Shown one piece after another: positions 1-8,955 of a DNA stretch of 64,000 nt. Each line of letters starts with the position of its first letter. Within the stretch, counting starts at the first letter, position 1. The stretch lies in NCBI GenBank assembly GCA_964589175.1, contig CAZPRY010000005.1, forward strand, positions 1-64,000. Reading direction: 5' to 3'. Under the pieces are notes generated by a model, which worked only from the letters and a program-made list of their open reading frames with translations, was not told where the DNA came from and searched no databases. The translations under genes were made by a program, and so were the position numbers. Source of the stretch: CAZPRY01 sp964589175 (GTDB lineage Bacteria; Fidelibacterota; UBA2242).

Positions 1-5
1 CATAA

Positions 6-1028
6 ATGAGAGTTATCAGAATGCCTTCAACCATGTGTAAGAACAACCTTTGGCAGAGGATAAGCATCGGGATCGGTCTGGCGTTGCTGCTTGGGCTGAG
101 CAGTTGCAATGTCTCCGGGAAACGCGTTATTAAACTGGCGCATGCCCTGGACACCTCGCACCCGGTGCACGCGGCCATGGAATTTATGGCCCGGCAGGTC
201 CGGGAAAAATCCGGCGGCAAGATCGAGATCAGCATCTATCCCAGTCAACAACTGGGTACCGAGAGCCAGTGCCTGGAACTGGTGCAGATCGGCGTGATCG
301 GCATTACCAAAGTCTCCGCCGCGGTCATGGAGGGCATTGTCCCCGAATTCAAAGTACTGAGTTTGCCCTACATCTTCAGGGACAAAGCGCACTACTTCAA
401 AGTGCTGGACGGCGAAATAGGGGAAGAACTGCTGGGGGCCGGAGAGGATTACTGGCTGCGTGGATTGTGTTATTATGACGCCGGGAGCCGCAGCTTCTAC
501 AGCCGGGACAAGATGATCAAAACTCCCGACGACCTGGCCGGGATGAAGATTCGGGTGATGCAGAGTAATACGGCAATCCAGATGGTCAAATACCTGGGTG
601 GTTCGGCTACGCCGATCTCGTGGGGCGAATTGTACACCGCCCTGCAGGGGGGCGTGGTGGACGCGGCCGAGAACAATCCGCCGAGTTTCTATCTGTCACA
701 CCATTACGAGGTTTGTAAATACTATTCGCTTAACGAGCACGCCTCGATCCCCGATATTCTGGTGATCAGTTCGAGGTTATGGAGCGACCTGAATACGGTT
801 GAGCGGAGATGGATTAAAGAGGCCGCCATTGAATCGGCCCTGTACCAGCGCGAGTTGTGGAAAGAATCGGAGAGGCACGCCCTGGAAGAATTGCAGAAAG
901 CCGGCGTAGAGGTCTTTTACCCGGATAAAGAGCCCTTCATGAAACGGGTCGAAGCCATGTATGATAATTACAAAGACGACGAGAAAACGTACTCTCTGAT
1001 CAGCAGAATAAGAACATCGAATAATTAG
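6..1028 (+). CDS. dctP: TRAP transporter solute-binding lipoprotein, DctP family
   Basis: Extracytoplasmic solute receptor of a TRAP (tripartite ATP-independent periplasmic) importer, which binds organic acids and delivers them to the membrane subunits. The 340-aa protein has an N-terminal hydrophobic stretch ending in a lipobox, L31-S-S-C34, so it is probably lipid-anchored. The family's carboxylate-binding arginine fits R183 in the segment GMKIRVMQS, and the family signature GELYTALQGGVVDAAENNP is present near residues 207-225. It lies 10 bp before dctQ in one operon. In this pectin/xylan locus the likely ligand is a uronate such as galacturonate, unsaturated uronate or glucuronate; that is inference from context. 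Only five bases precede the ATG, so its ribosome binding site and promoter are mostly outside the window, and a later ATG (residue 6 or 10) is possible. Confidence 0.93.
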   Translation: MRVIRMPSTMCKNNLWQRISIGIGLALLLGLSSCNVSGKRVIKLAHALDTSHPVHAAMEFMARQVREKSGGKIEISIYPSQQLGTESQCLELVQIGVIGITKVSAAVMEGIVPEFKVLSLPYIFRDKAHYFKVLDGEIGEELLGAGEDYWLRGLCYYDAGSRSFYSRDKMIKTPDDLAGMKIRVMQSNTAIQMVKYLGGSATPISWGELYTALQGGVVDAAENNPPSFYLSHHYEVCKYYSLNEHASIPDILVISSRLWSDLNTVERRWIKEAAIESALYQRELWKESERHALEELQKAGVEVFYPDKEPFMKRVEAMYDNYKDDEKTYSLISRIRTSNN

Positions 1029-1038
1029 GGAATGAAGT

Positions 1039-1530
1039 ATGAAAACAAGAGCGATAATTGACCGGGCTTTGGAAATCTTTCTGGTGACAATGATGGGCGT
1101 TCTGGTTCTGGATGTTCTCTGGCAGGTGATCTCCCGCTACCTGTTGAAATCCCCCAGTTCCTTCACAGATGAACTGGCCCGCTTCCTTTTGATCTGGATC
1201 GGCATCCTAGGAGCCGGCTATGTGACCGGAAAAAATATGCATCTGGCGATCGATGTTCTGATCAATAAATTCAATGAAAAATATAAAATCCTGATCCATT
1301 ATTTTATTCACGGATCGATTGCGGTCTTTGCCCTGTTCATCATGGTCATCGGGGGCAGCAACCTGATCTACATTCTGCTGAAACTGGGCAATATTTCGGC
1401 AGCGCTTTCTGTTCCGATCGGGTACGTTTACGCCGTGATCCCGGCCAGTGGGATTTTGATTATTTACTACTCCATTTTTAATATGATCAGCGATGGTAAA
1501 AGCAGCAACGCGAACCTGTTAATCGATTAA
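1039..1530 (+). CDS. dctQ: TRAP transporter small permease, DctQ family
   Basis: Small membrane subunit of the TRAP transporter. The 163 aa hold four predicted membrane helices (about residues 14-34, 50-66, 88-110, 128-150), the usual length and topology of DctQ. It contains the family-typical SSFTDELARFLLIWIGILGAG-like segment after the first helix, shown in shortened form here as SFTDELARFLLIW. It starts 10 bp after the dctP stop with a GGGA-containing leader, and 11 bp separate it from dctM, so the three are one transcript. Its role is structural support of the large permease and docking of the DctP protein. Confidence 0.92.
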   Translation: MKTRAIIDRALEIFLVTMMGVLVLDVLWQVISRYLLKSPSSFTDELARFLLIWIGILGAGYVTGKNMHLAIDVLINKFNEKYKILIHYFIHGSIAVFALFIMVIGGSNLIYILLKLGNISAALSVPIGYVYAVIPASGILIIYYSIFNMISDGKSSNANLLID

Positions 1531-1541
1531 AAGGGATTTTT

Positions 1542-2837
1542 ATGGAAGCTCTTGGAATTGTAGTACTGGTGGTCAGTTTTTTGATTTTTCTCTCCCTGGG
1601 GGTGCCGGTGGCCTATGGTCTGGGATTATCAGCCGGGTTGACGTTGCTGGTCAGTGTGGACTCCCTGGCGACCTTTACGGCCCTGGCCCAGCGCATGGCT
1701 ACCGGTCTGGATAGTTTTACGTTGCTGGCCATTCCGTTTTTCATCCTCGCGGGGCAATTGATGAATCGCGGCGGAATCGCGATCCGGCTGATTGCTTTCG
1801 CCAAGGTAATGGTCGGAAGATTTCCCGGCGGCCTGGCCTTTGTCAATATCGTGGCCAATATGCTGTTCGGGGCAATATCCGGGTCAGCCGGCGCCTCCGC
1901 GTCGGCGATTGGCGGTTTCATGACGCCCATCATGGAGAAGGAAGGCTATGATAAGCCGTTCAGCGCGGCGGTTAATATCACCTCGGCGACTACCGGGTTG
2001 ATCATTCCGCCCAGCAACATTCTGATCGTCTATTCGCTGGCGAGCGGCGGTGTATCCATTGCGGCTTTGTTCATTGCCGGCTATATCCCGGGTATCCTGA
2101 TCGGAGTCGCCCTGATGGTGGTTGCCGGCTATCACGCCCGCAAACTGCGGTTGAAGGTTGCGGAAAGAGTGCGATTGAAATATGCGTTGCTGAAATTTCT
2201 GGATGCGTTGCCCAGCCTGTTTTTGCTGGTGATAGTGATCGGTGGAATTATTGCGGGACTTTTTACGGCGACGGAAGCCTCGGTGATTGCGGTGCTCTAC
2301 ACCTTAATCCTATCTTTTATCTACGGAGAACTAAAATTTCGGGACCTTCCGGGTATATTTCTGCGCAGCATTGAAACGGTCTCGATCGTGATGCTGCTGA
2401 TTGCGACCTCGATCGCCTTGTCCTGGGTGTTGTCGTTCGAGAATATTCCGCAGACCATCAGCGCGGCTTTGTTAAGTATCAGCAACAACAAATTCATCCT
2501 GTTTTTAATCATCAACCTGGTGCTGCTCTTCGTCGGTGTTTTCATGGATATGACTCCCGCGGTACTGATCTTCACGCCGATATTTCTGCCGGTGGTCATG
2601 AAATTCGGGGTTGATCCGATTCATTTCGGGATTGTCATGATTATGAATCTGTGCGTGGGCCTGTGCACGCCGCCGGTCGGCGCCGTCCTGTTCATCGGCT
2701 GCAGTGTCGCCAATGTCAGCATTGAAAAGGTCATTCGACCGCTCTTGCCGTTTTTCGCGGCCATGATTATTGCCTTACTGTTGGTAACCTATTTTCCGAT
2801 CCTGAGTCTGTGGTTGCCGGGTTTGTTCGGATTTTAA
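1542..2837 (+). CDS. dctM: TRAP transporter large permease, DctM family
   Basis: Large permease of the TRAP system, which uses an ion gradient to move the solute handed over by DctP. The 431-aa protein is almost wholly hydrophobic with about 12 helices, as expected for DctM. Family segments are visible: FAKVMVGRFPGGLAFVNI near residue 86, the GAISGSAGASASAIG loop near 110, and NLCVGLCTPPVGAVLF near 369. The AAGGGA-type leader just before the ATG and the 11-bp gap after dctQ place it last in the operon. No uronate-catabolic gene follows; the next gene is an exported fucosidase. Confidence 0.93.
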   Translation: MEALGIVVLVVSFLIFLSLGVPVAYGLGLSAGLTLLVSVDSLATFTALAQRMATGLDSFTLLAIPFFILAGQLMNRGGIAIRLIAFAKVMVGRFPGGLAFVNIVANMLFGAISGSAGASASAIGGFMTPIMEKEGYDKPFSAAVNITSATTGLIIPPSNILIVYSLASGGVSIAALFIAGYIPGILIGVALMVVAGYHARKLRLKVAERVRLKYALLKFLDALPSLFLLVIVIGGIIAGLFTATEASVIAVLYTLILSFIYGELKFRDLPGIFLRSIETVSIVMLLIATSIALSWVLSFENIPQTISAALLSISNNKFILFLIINLVLLFVGVFMDMTPAVLIFTPIFLPVVMKFGVDPIHFGIVMIMNLCVGLCTPPVGAVLFIGCSVANVSIEKVIRPLLPFFAAMIIALLLVTYFPILSLWLPGLFGF

Positions 2838-2948
2838 AACCGGGGATGCGGGCTCTCGGGGAACAAAGTCCGGTTTGCCTAAAGTGATTCAAGTTGAGAA
2901 ATTGTTTGGGTTTTCAAAAAGACTGAACATCCAACTTCGAGAGAAAGC

Positions 2949-4253
2949 ATGAGACTAAAACATTTGTTCCGAATGATCCTTGCAGTATTGATGACCTTTC
3001 AAATTCTCGCTGCTGAAAACGGATACGTACCATCTCCTGAAAACCTGAAGAACCGCGAATGGTACCAGGATTCCAAATTTGGGCTTTTTGTTCACTGGGG
3101 AGTGTACAGCATTTTGGGCGACGGTGAATGGGCTTTGGAGATTCAAAAGATCGATAAGCAAGCCTACGAAAAACTGCCCACTTTCTTCAATCCCATCGAT
3201 TTTAATCCCGCCGAATGGGTTGCGCTGGTCAAGGCGGCCGGTATGCAATACGTAACGATTACGACCCGTCACCACGACGGTTTCGCGATGTTCGACACGC
3301 AACAGTCCGACTGGGACATCGTTGACCGGACGCCTTATAAGAAAGACATCATCAGGATGCTGGCCGATGAATGCCACCGGCAGGGCATCAAGTTGTTTTT
3401 CTACTATTCACACGTCGATTGGTGCCATGATGACTATTACCCGCGCGGCTCCACGGGGCGCCATACAGGCCGGCCCGAGAGCGGTGACTGGAAAAAATAC
3501 ATCGATTTTATCAATGTCCAATTGACCGAGCTGCTGACCAATTACGGCGAAATCTCAGGCATCTGGTTTGACGGCTACTGGGATCGGCCGGACGCGGACT
3601 GGCAATTCGAGAAAACCTACCGGCTGATTCACGCACTCCAGCCGCAGTGCCTGATCGGCAACAATCATCACCAGGCAATCAAACCGGGCGAAGATTTCCA
3701 GACCTTCGAGAAGGACCTGCCCGGTCGCAACACGGCGGGCTACAGCGGCGAATCGGAAGTCGGCTCACTGCCGCTCGAAACCTGCGAAACGATGAACCAT
3801 TCCTGGGGTTTCAACCTGCTGGATAACAACTTCAAATCCAGCCGGGAGCTGATTCAATACCTGGTAAAAACCGCCGGTAATAACGCCAATTTTCTGCTCA
3901 ATGTCGGGCCGATGCCGAACGGTAAAATCCAGCCCGAATGCGTTGTACGACTCCGCGAAATCGGGCAATGGATCGAGAAAAACGGGGAGAGCATCTACGG
4001 CACGCGGGGCGGTCCGGTGCCGCCCCAACCCTGGGGTGTGACAACCCGAAAGGGGAACCGGGTATTTGTGCATGTTCTGAGCCCGGACGGCCCGAATATT
4101 CTGATACCCGACTTCGGTAAAAAGATCAAAAAGATTACACTGTTTGCCGACGGGACGAAGATCAAATTCAAGCAGGACGAATTCGGCATAACGATGCAGA
4201 TCCCCGAAGGCAAAATCGACTCGACCGATATAATTCTGGTGATTGAAATTTAA
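2949..4253 (+). CDS. Exported alpha-L-fucosidase, glycoside hydrolase family GH29
   Basis: Retaining exo-fucosidase that removes terminal alpha-L-fucose from oligosaccharides such as xyloglucan or pectin side chains. The 434-aa protein has a signal peptide (about residues 1-22), then the GH29 opening EWYQDSKFGLFVHWG (38-51) and the motif TRHHDGFAMF (106-115). The catalytic nucleophile is expected at D208 in GIWFDGYW, and a conserved NFLLNVGPMPNG segment lies near 314-325. A short C-terminal beta domain (about 360-434) is typical. There is no sorting domain, so a periplasmic or released location is likely. It lies 111 bp after dctM on the same strand and converges with the GH105 gene. The family and active site are clear; the exact linkage cleaved is not. 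Confidence 0.93.
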   Translation: MRLKHLFRMILAVLMTFQILAAENGYVPSPENLKNREWYQDSKFGLFVHWGVYSILGDGEWALEIQKIDKQAYEKLPTFFNPIDFNPAEWVALVKAAGMQYVTITTRHHDGFAMFDTQQSDWDIVDRTPYKKDIIRMLADECHRQGIKLFFYYSHVDWCHDDYYPRGSTGRHTGRPESGDWKKYIDFINVQLTELLTNYGEISGIWFDGYWDRPDADWQFEKTYRLIHALQPQCLIGNNHHQAIKPGEDFQTFEKDLPGRNTAGYSGESEVGSLPLETCETMNHSWGFNLLDNNFKSSRELIQYLVKTAGNNANFLLNVGPMPNGKIQPECVVRLREIGQWIEKNGESIYGTRGGPVPPQPWGVTTRKGNRVFVHVLSPDGPNILIPDFGKKIKKITLFADGTKIKFKQDEFGITMQIPEGKIDSTDIILVIEI

Positions 4254-4340
4254 TATCCGTTCAAGGCAGGCCCAGGGCTTCATCAACCTGAATAGAGATT
4301 ACCGAAGTAATTCTACACGTTGAATAATCATTTGGATCGA

Positions 4341-5609
4341 TCACTGCGCCAACTGCATGACTTCGGCGCCCGCAAGCAGAATAAAACCGATGCCATGAAC
4401 ATCGTTTAACGGCGCCGGCCGATTGTAATAGAATTCCAGGTCGTCGCCGACGCCGGTTCCGGTACAAACGCCCTCGATCTGTCCATCCGGGCGGATTCGA
4501 GTCATGACACCCTGCCAGCCGCGTCCGGCAATGGCAGCGTAGCTCGGTTCCAGATAACCCCGATTCACAGCCCGGGCAACGACATAGGTGAAGATCGCAC
4601 TGCAGGAAGTTTCCGGATAAGAATCCTTCATATCGAGCAGTTGGTGCCACAATCCTTCGGCGCTCTGGTACCGGGCGATTCCGAGGATATGTTTTTGGAG
4701 TAATCCCGAAAGTTCATCACGTTGAGGAAATTCAGCCGGCAGATGGTCGAGGAGATCAAGCTGGGCCAGCAGCGCCCAGCCATTCGCCCGGCCCCAGAAG
4801 GCCACACCCGATTGTTGGACATCGGAAAACCAGCAGTGGTACATCAATCCCTTTTCTTTATTGAACAGATATTTGTGAAAATTGATTACCTGTCTGGCGG
4901 CATCATCGAGATAGCGATTGTCGCCGGTCAGTTCACCCATCCGCGCCAGAAACGAAACACCCATGTAAAGATCATCCGCCCACAGCGTCCAGCGCAGCGG
5001 GAACGAGCGCACCAGCGTGCCGTCCGTCAATCGGCCTTGCCTGGTCAGAATATGATCCGCGACCTGATCGATGTACTCCCGGTAGCGTTCCTGCGGATCG
5101 TTGCGATAGACTTCAATGATGCTGGCACCCATCGCGCCGCCATCATCCAGCTCTTCCAGGATGAAGCGTTGTCCAAACGGATACTCCCACTTGCTCTCGC
5201 CGTTCCATCTTTCTTCAAAATACGGATAATGATCGAAAGCAAACGCGACATTCTTCGGGGCAAACTCCCGATATGCTTCTGTATCAAGTAAGTCGCCCAG
5301 TTTCAACATCGCCAGATTCAGAACGCCGTTCCAGTAGCGCCAGTCATTATAGGCGCTTTCCGGATGAAGCCGGGCATCGAGAGGAGCTGCTTCGGGATTC
5401 GTATAGATTTCGCCGCTGTTCTGATCGATAAACCTGAAAGTCGCATCCGCGAGAACTCCGTCGGCAACCAATCGCAATTTCTGCTCGGTCAGCAGTGCGT
5501 CCAGTGGGCTGTCTTGCTTTTCGCAGGAGCAGAAGATCAACAAAATCGAAAAGGAAGCGACGGAAATAAATCTATAAATCGAAAGGATCGACACATTCTT
5601 TGGCAGCAC
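4341..5609 (-). CDS. Unsaturated rhamnogalacturonyl/glucuronyl hydrolase, GH105 family lipoprotein
   Basis: GH105 enzymes hydrate the 4,5-double bond left by pectin lyases and so release unsaturated galacturonate from oligomers. The 422-aa protein has an (alpha/alpha)6-barrel composition. Family motifs are ADDLYMG (211-217, carrying the catalytic aspartate), WGRANGW (272-278) and DSYPETSCSA near 329-338. A hydrophobic segment ends in FCSC (26-29), which suggests a lipoprotein. The start is GTG at 5609, chosen because GGAGGAG sits about 9 bases ahead; no ATG lies nearby. It follows the GH10 stop by 3 bp and is last in the BNR-GH67-GH10-GH105 unit. GH88, a related unsaturated glucuronyl hydrolase family, is the main alternative. 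Confidence 0.88.
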   Translation of the reverse strand: MLPKNVSILSIYRFISVASFSILLIFCSCEKQDSPLDALLTEQKLRLVADGVLADATFRFIDQNSGEIYTNPEAAPLDARLHPESAYNDWRYWNGVLNLAMLKLGDLLDTEAYREFAPKNVAFAFDHYPYFEERWNGESKWEYPFGQRFILEELDDGGAMGASIIEVYRNDPQERYREYIDQVADHILTRQGRLTDGTLVRSFPLRWTLWADDLYMGVSFLARMGELTGDNRYLDDAARQVINFHKYLFNKEKGLMYHCWFSDVQQSGVAFWGRANGWALLAQLDLLDHLPAEFPQRDELSGLLQKHILGIARYQSAEGLWHQLLDMKDSYPETSCSAIFTYVVARAVNRGYLEPSYAAIAGRGWQGVMTRIRPDGQIEGVCTGTGVGDDLEFYYNRPAPLNDVHGIGFILLAGAEVMQLAQ

Positions 5610-5612
5610 GAA

Positions 5613-6749
5613 TTATTCTCCTCCGGCAGTTTTAATAATCGCGTCTAGCGCCGGTTTCGGTTGATAGTTATCGTCGAATAAAAGCGGGTAAGCGCTACGT
5701 CCCCGGACCGGCCAGTTATTGCGCCAGGATTGCCCGTCGTGAATTCCCCAGAGGGTTACCCGGCTGATCTGATCGCTGTGTTTACTAAAAATCCTGAAGA
5801 ACTCAGCATAACGATTACTTTGAACCACCTGCATGGAATCCGGCAAGACTTCCGGGTAGGGATTCAGTTCCCTTAGCAACTCATAGTTAAGAGAAATATC
5901 GGCACCGGTATTCTGAGCCGGCAGCGGTAAAATATCCATATCCATTTCGGTGATTATCATCGGCAATCCCAGGCGGGCATAAGCCGTCATGGCGGCTTCC
6001 AGTTCATCGAGCGGCGGGTAATCCAGGCCCCAGTGCCCCTGCAGGCCGATCCCATGAATCGGAACGCCTTTCGACTGCAAGTAACGCACAAGCCGGACAA
6101 CGGCATCCCGTTTGCCCGGGTACCACATATTATAATCATTGTAATAAAGTTCCGCACCGGGATCGGCTTCATGGGCCCACTCGAAGGCTTTCTGAATATA
6201 CTCTTCGCCGATGATCTGCAGCCATTTACTCTGCCGCAGCTGGCCGTCATCCTCAAACGCTTCATTGACGACATCCCAGCCGTCGATGCGTCCTTTATAG
6301 CGCCCGACAACGGTGAAGATGTGCTCTTTCAAGCGTTGCAGCAGCGTCTCTTTGTCGACCGGATTGCCGGCCTCGTCTTCGAAAACCCAGTCCGGGGTCT
6401 GCTGGTGCCAGACCAGGGTATGACCGACGAGGAACATTCCCCGCTCTTCGCCGAATTCCACGAAAGCGTCGGCGGGCTGAAAATTATATTCCAACATTGC
6501 AGGATGGACCTTTTCCCATTTCAGGCAATTTTCCGGTGTCAGGCTGTTAAAATGTTTTTCGACAACCGCCGTCGCTCTGGCGTCGCGCCCCGTGAATTGA
6601 TCTTCGTTTAGCGCCACACCGATATAAAAATCATCCTTGAATACATCCTTTAAGCCAGGCTGTTCGGATTTATCACAAGTACTGACCAGAACGATTAAAA
6701 AGAACACGGAAAGTAAAACAACGAACTTTGCATGAAAGGAATTTTTCAT
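5613..6749 (-). CDS. Endo-1,4-beta-xylanase, GH10 family lipoprotein
   Basis: Retaining endoxylanase that cuts the beta-1,4-xylan backbone. Read from the ATG at 6749 it has 378 aa. The acid/base glutamate lies in WDVVNEAF (E163) and the nucleophile in IITEMDMD (E268). Substrate-binding segments HTLVWHQQTPDW (about 110-121) and GIGLQGHWG (about 234-242) are intact. A hydrophobic leader followed by VSTC suggests a lipid anchor. A GTG three bases earlier is in frame, but GGGAGG directly abuts it, so the ATG is the better start. It lies downstream of the GH67 glucuronidase and 3 bp ahead of GH105. Together GH10 and GH67 point to methylglucuronoxylan. Confidence 0.95.
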   Translation of the reverse strand: MKNSFHAKFVVLLSVFFLIVLVSTCDKSEQPGLKDVFKDDFYIGVALNEDQFTGRDARATAVVEKHFNSLTPENCLKWEKVHPAMLEYNFQPADAFVEFGEERGMFLVGHTLVWHQQTPDWVFEDEAGNPVDKETLLQRLKEHIFTVVGRYKGRIDGWDVVNEAFEDDGQLRQSKWLQIIGEEYIQKAFEWAHEADPGAELYYNDYNMWYPGKRDAVVRLVRYLQSKGVPIHGIGLQGHWGLDYPPLDELEAAMTAYARLGLPMIITEMDMDILPLPAQNTGADISLNYELLRELNPYPEVLPDSMQVVQSNRYAEFFRIFSKHSDQISRVTLWGIHDGQSWRNNWPVRGRSAYPLLFDDNYQPKPALDAIIKTAGGE

Positions 6750-6795
6750 CACACCTCCCGGATTGTCAATTCAAATTATGCTTCATCTGTCACGC

Positions 6796-8946
6796 CTATT
6801 TCGGTGCATAGGGAAACGAAAGGTTTTGATAGTATTCCAGTGAGCGATCCGGAATCTCGAGGTCTTCGGGAATCGCCCGCCCGGAAAAAGTTTGGAAATA
6901 GAGCACGCAGGCATTTCGCCACCAGACGGCTTCCTTGGCCTGGATATTCAGCATACTTTGCACATGCCGGAAAATTTCATCGTCTGTCTTCCCTTGCAGG
7001 GAATTCCAGTCCGATTGCATTTTCCGGACGCTTTCCGCGCCGTTATAATAATGATAACAAAGCTCTTCCCAGAGCGTTTTACCGGACCTCATCCGGTAAT
7101 CCCAATCCAGGTGATGAAACCAGAGCAGGTACTGGACGGGACATTTTTCTAATGAAGAAAACATCTCCGCCACCGGTGGATGATACTGGCTCAGCGCGTC
7201 GCTGCCGGTCACCGTCCTATCGAATCCGATTCCCATTTCATCGGCCTTGTGATAATAGACCGATGTCCAATCATCGCGGTGCTTGTCTTTGGTCCACGGC
7301 GCCGGGCCGTAATGATGATCCCAACCCATGATATGATGCAGCCCCAGGGGTGTCATGTAATTCACCGTATTCTCCCGGGATGCCATCATCATAGTTCGGA
7401 TTTTTTCAACGATTTCAGAATCATTTGAAATGGTCATCCGGATCCACTCTTCCGCAATGTCCTGCGCAGACAAATCAAGATTCCAGGCTAATCGTCCGAA
7501 GGCGTACCAGTTCGCCTGCCCAAACAGGTGGCCGGTCCAGTTGCGGTCGGTGCCGGTATTGGCGACTCCGGCAATTCCGGAAATACTGTGATTGTCCAAA
7601 GAACCGTCAATCACCTTTCCGACTGAAGATCCTTTGCCGTTGGCGTAGGTATCCGCATCCAGCACCTCCTCGAATAGAGTACCCAGGTAGACCAGATGGG
7701 TACTGAATCCGAGATATTCCTGGGTGATCTGGAACTCCATCATCAAGGGCGTTTGCGGGATGCCCCCGAACATCGGATGAAAGGGCTCGCGGGGTTGAAA
7801 ATCAATCGGGCCGTTTTTAACTTGCACCAGTACGTTGTCCCGGAATTTTCCTTCAAGTACTTTGAATTCATTATAGGCCTGCTTGGCGCGGTCCTCCTTG
7901 TTATCGGCGTCATAAACGAAGGCCCGCCACATGACCACGCCGTCATAAGGTTTCAAAGCATCCGCCAGCATATTGGCGCCGTCCGCATGGCTGCGCCCGT
8001 AGCGCTGCGGTCCCGGCTGCCCTTCGGAATTGGCTTTCACCAGGAATCCGCCAAAATCCGGAATCAGGGTATAGATTTCCGCTGCCTTCGCTTGCCACCA
8101 TTTCTGCACCTGCTCGTCAAAGGGATCGGAGACTTCCAGACCGCCGATATCGATCGGCGCGCTGAACTTTATCGATAAGTAGACCTTCAATCCGTAAGGA
8201 CGAAACGCGTCCGCCAGCGCAGCCACTTTTTCCAGATAGAGCGGCGTCAGGATCCGCGGATTGGCATTGACATTATTCAAGACCGTTCCGTTTATCCCGA
8301 CCGAAGCATTCGCCCGCGCGTAATCGATGTAGTAATCGTGGATATAGTCCGGCAGTTTCTGCCAATCCCACAGTGAAAAACCAGCATAACCCCGTTCTAC
8401 AACCCGGTCCAGGTTGTCCCAGTGATTCAGCAGCCGCAGCTGAATTTTGGGCCTTTCGACGATATCAAGCTGATCGATATTCTGCCCGGTTTGCAGCAAC
8501 CGTAAAAAATGGAACACGCCATAAAGCACGCCGATATCTTCATTGGCTGCGATGACGATGACACTTTTTCCGTTAAGTGTTGCGCTCCGGATGATAAATC
8601 CTTTGGAGCCCAGATCCGCCAAGATCTCTTCCAATTTCAATTCAGCCAGTGCCGGGGTACGTTGATAAACTCCGGCAATCACCACGCCTTTTTTCAATTG
8701 ATCGATTTGGGGAATAGTCCTTCCCAACAACCCATTCAACCCTGTCTCAAGTTCGGTTCTCGTAGCGGTTAAAGTCGGAGATTCGCCCGCGATCATCCAG
8801 CCTTTGATCGACTTTTGATAGGATTTCAGAGCTTGCGGATTCGAAACCTGGTCGTACTTTAACCAGAGCCGGTAGCCATCATCGCCGAATAAAGTGCTGG
8901 TGACGCCTATCATAAAAATGACAAAATATTGAACAATGATTCGCAT
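6796..8946 (-). CDS. Alpha-glucuronidase, GH67 family
   Basis: Inverting enzyme that removes alpha-1,2-linked (4-O-methyl)glucuronic acid from the non-reducing-end xylose of aldouronic acids made by GH10 xylanases. The 716-aa length is normal for GH67. The expected general acid is E308 (in KANSEGQPGPQRYGR), and the base pair is D382 (in NGPIDFQPREP) and E410 (in MEFQITQEYLGF). The 28-residue spacing of the last two matches characterised members. An N-terminal signal peptide (about 1-21) places it in the periplasm or outside. It starts 9 bp after the BNR gene stop, which supports co-transcription. The GH67-GH10 pairing is a standard glucuronoxylan module. Confidence 0.94.
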   Translation of the reverse strand: MRIIVQYFVIFMIGVTSTLFGDDGYRLWLKYDQVSNPQALKSYQKSIKGWMIAGESPTLTATRTELETGLNGLLGRTIPQIDQLKKGVVIAGVYQRTPALAELKLEEILADLGSKGFIIRSATLNGKSVIVIAANEDIGVLYGVFHFLRLLQTGQNIDQLDIVERPKIQLRLLNHWDNLDRVVERGYAGFSLWDWQKLPDYIHDYYIDYARANASVGINGTVLNNVNANPRILTPLYLEKVAALADAFRPYGLKVYLSIKFSAPIDIGGLEVSDPFDEQVQKWWQAKAAEIYTLIPDFGGFLVKANSEGQPGPQRYGRSHADGANMLADALKPYDGVVMWRAFVYDADNKEDRAKQAYNEFKVLEGKFRDNVLVQVKNGPIDFQPREPFHPMFGGIPQTPLMMEFQITQEYLGFSTHLVYLGTLFEEVLDADTYANGKGSSVGKVIDGSLDNHSISGIAGVANTGTDRNWTGHLFGQANWYAFGRLAWNLDLSAQDIAEEWIRMTISNDSEIVEKIRTMMMASRENTVNYMTPLGLHHIMGWDHHYGPAPWTKDKHRDDWTSVYYHKADEMGIGFDRTVTGSDALSQYHPPVAEMFSSLEKCPVQYLLWFHHLDWDYRMRSGKTLWEELCYHYYNGAESVRKMQSDWNSLQGKTDDEIFRHVQSMLNIQAKEAVWWRNACVLYFQTFSGRAIPEDLEIPDRSLEYYQNLSFPYAPK

Positions 8947-8955
8947 TTCTAGTCC

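Noticed and set aside
2837..2876. Inverted repeat AAACCGG/CCGGTTT after dctM as a terminator
   Set aside because: The 26-base loop is long and no T-run follows, so it is not convincing as an intrinsic terminator.
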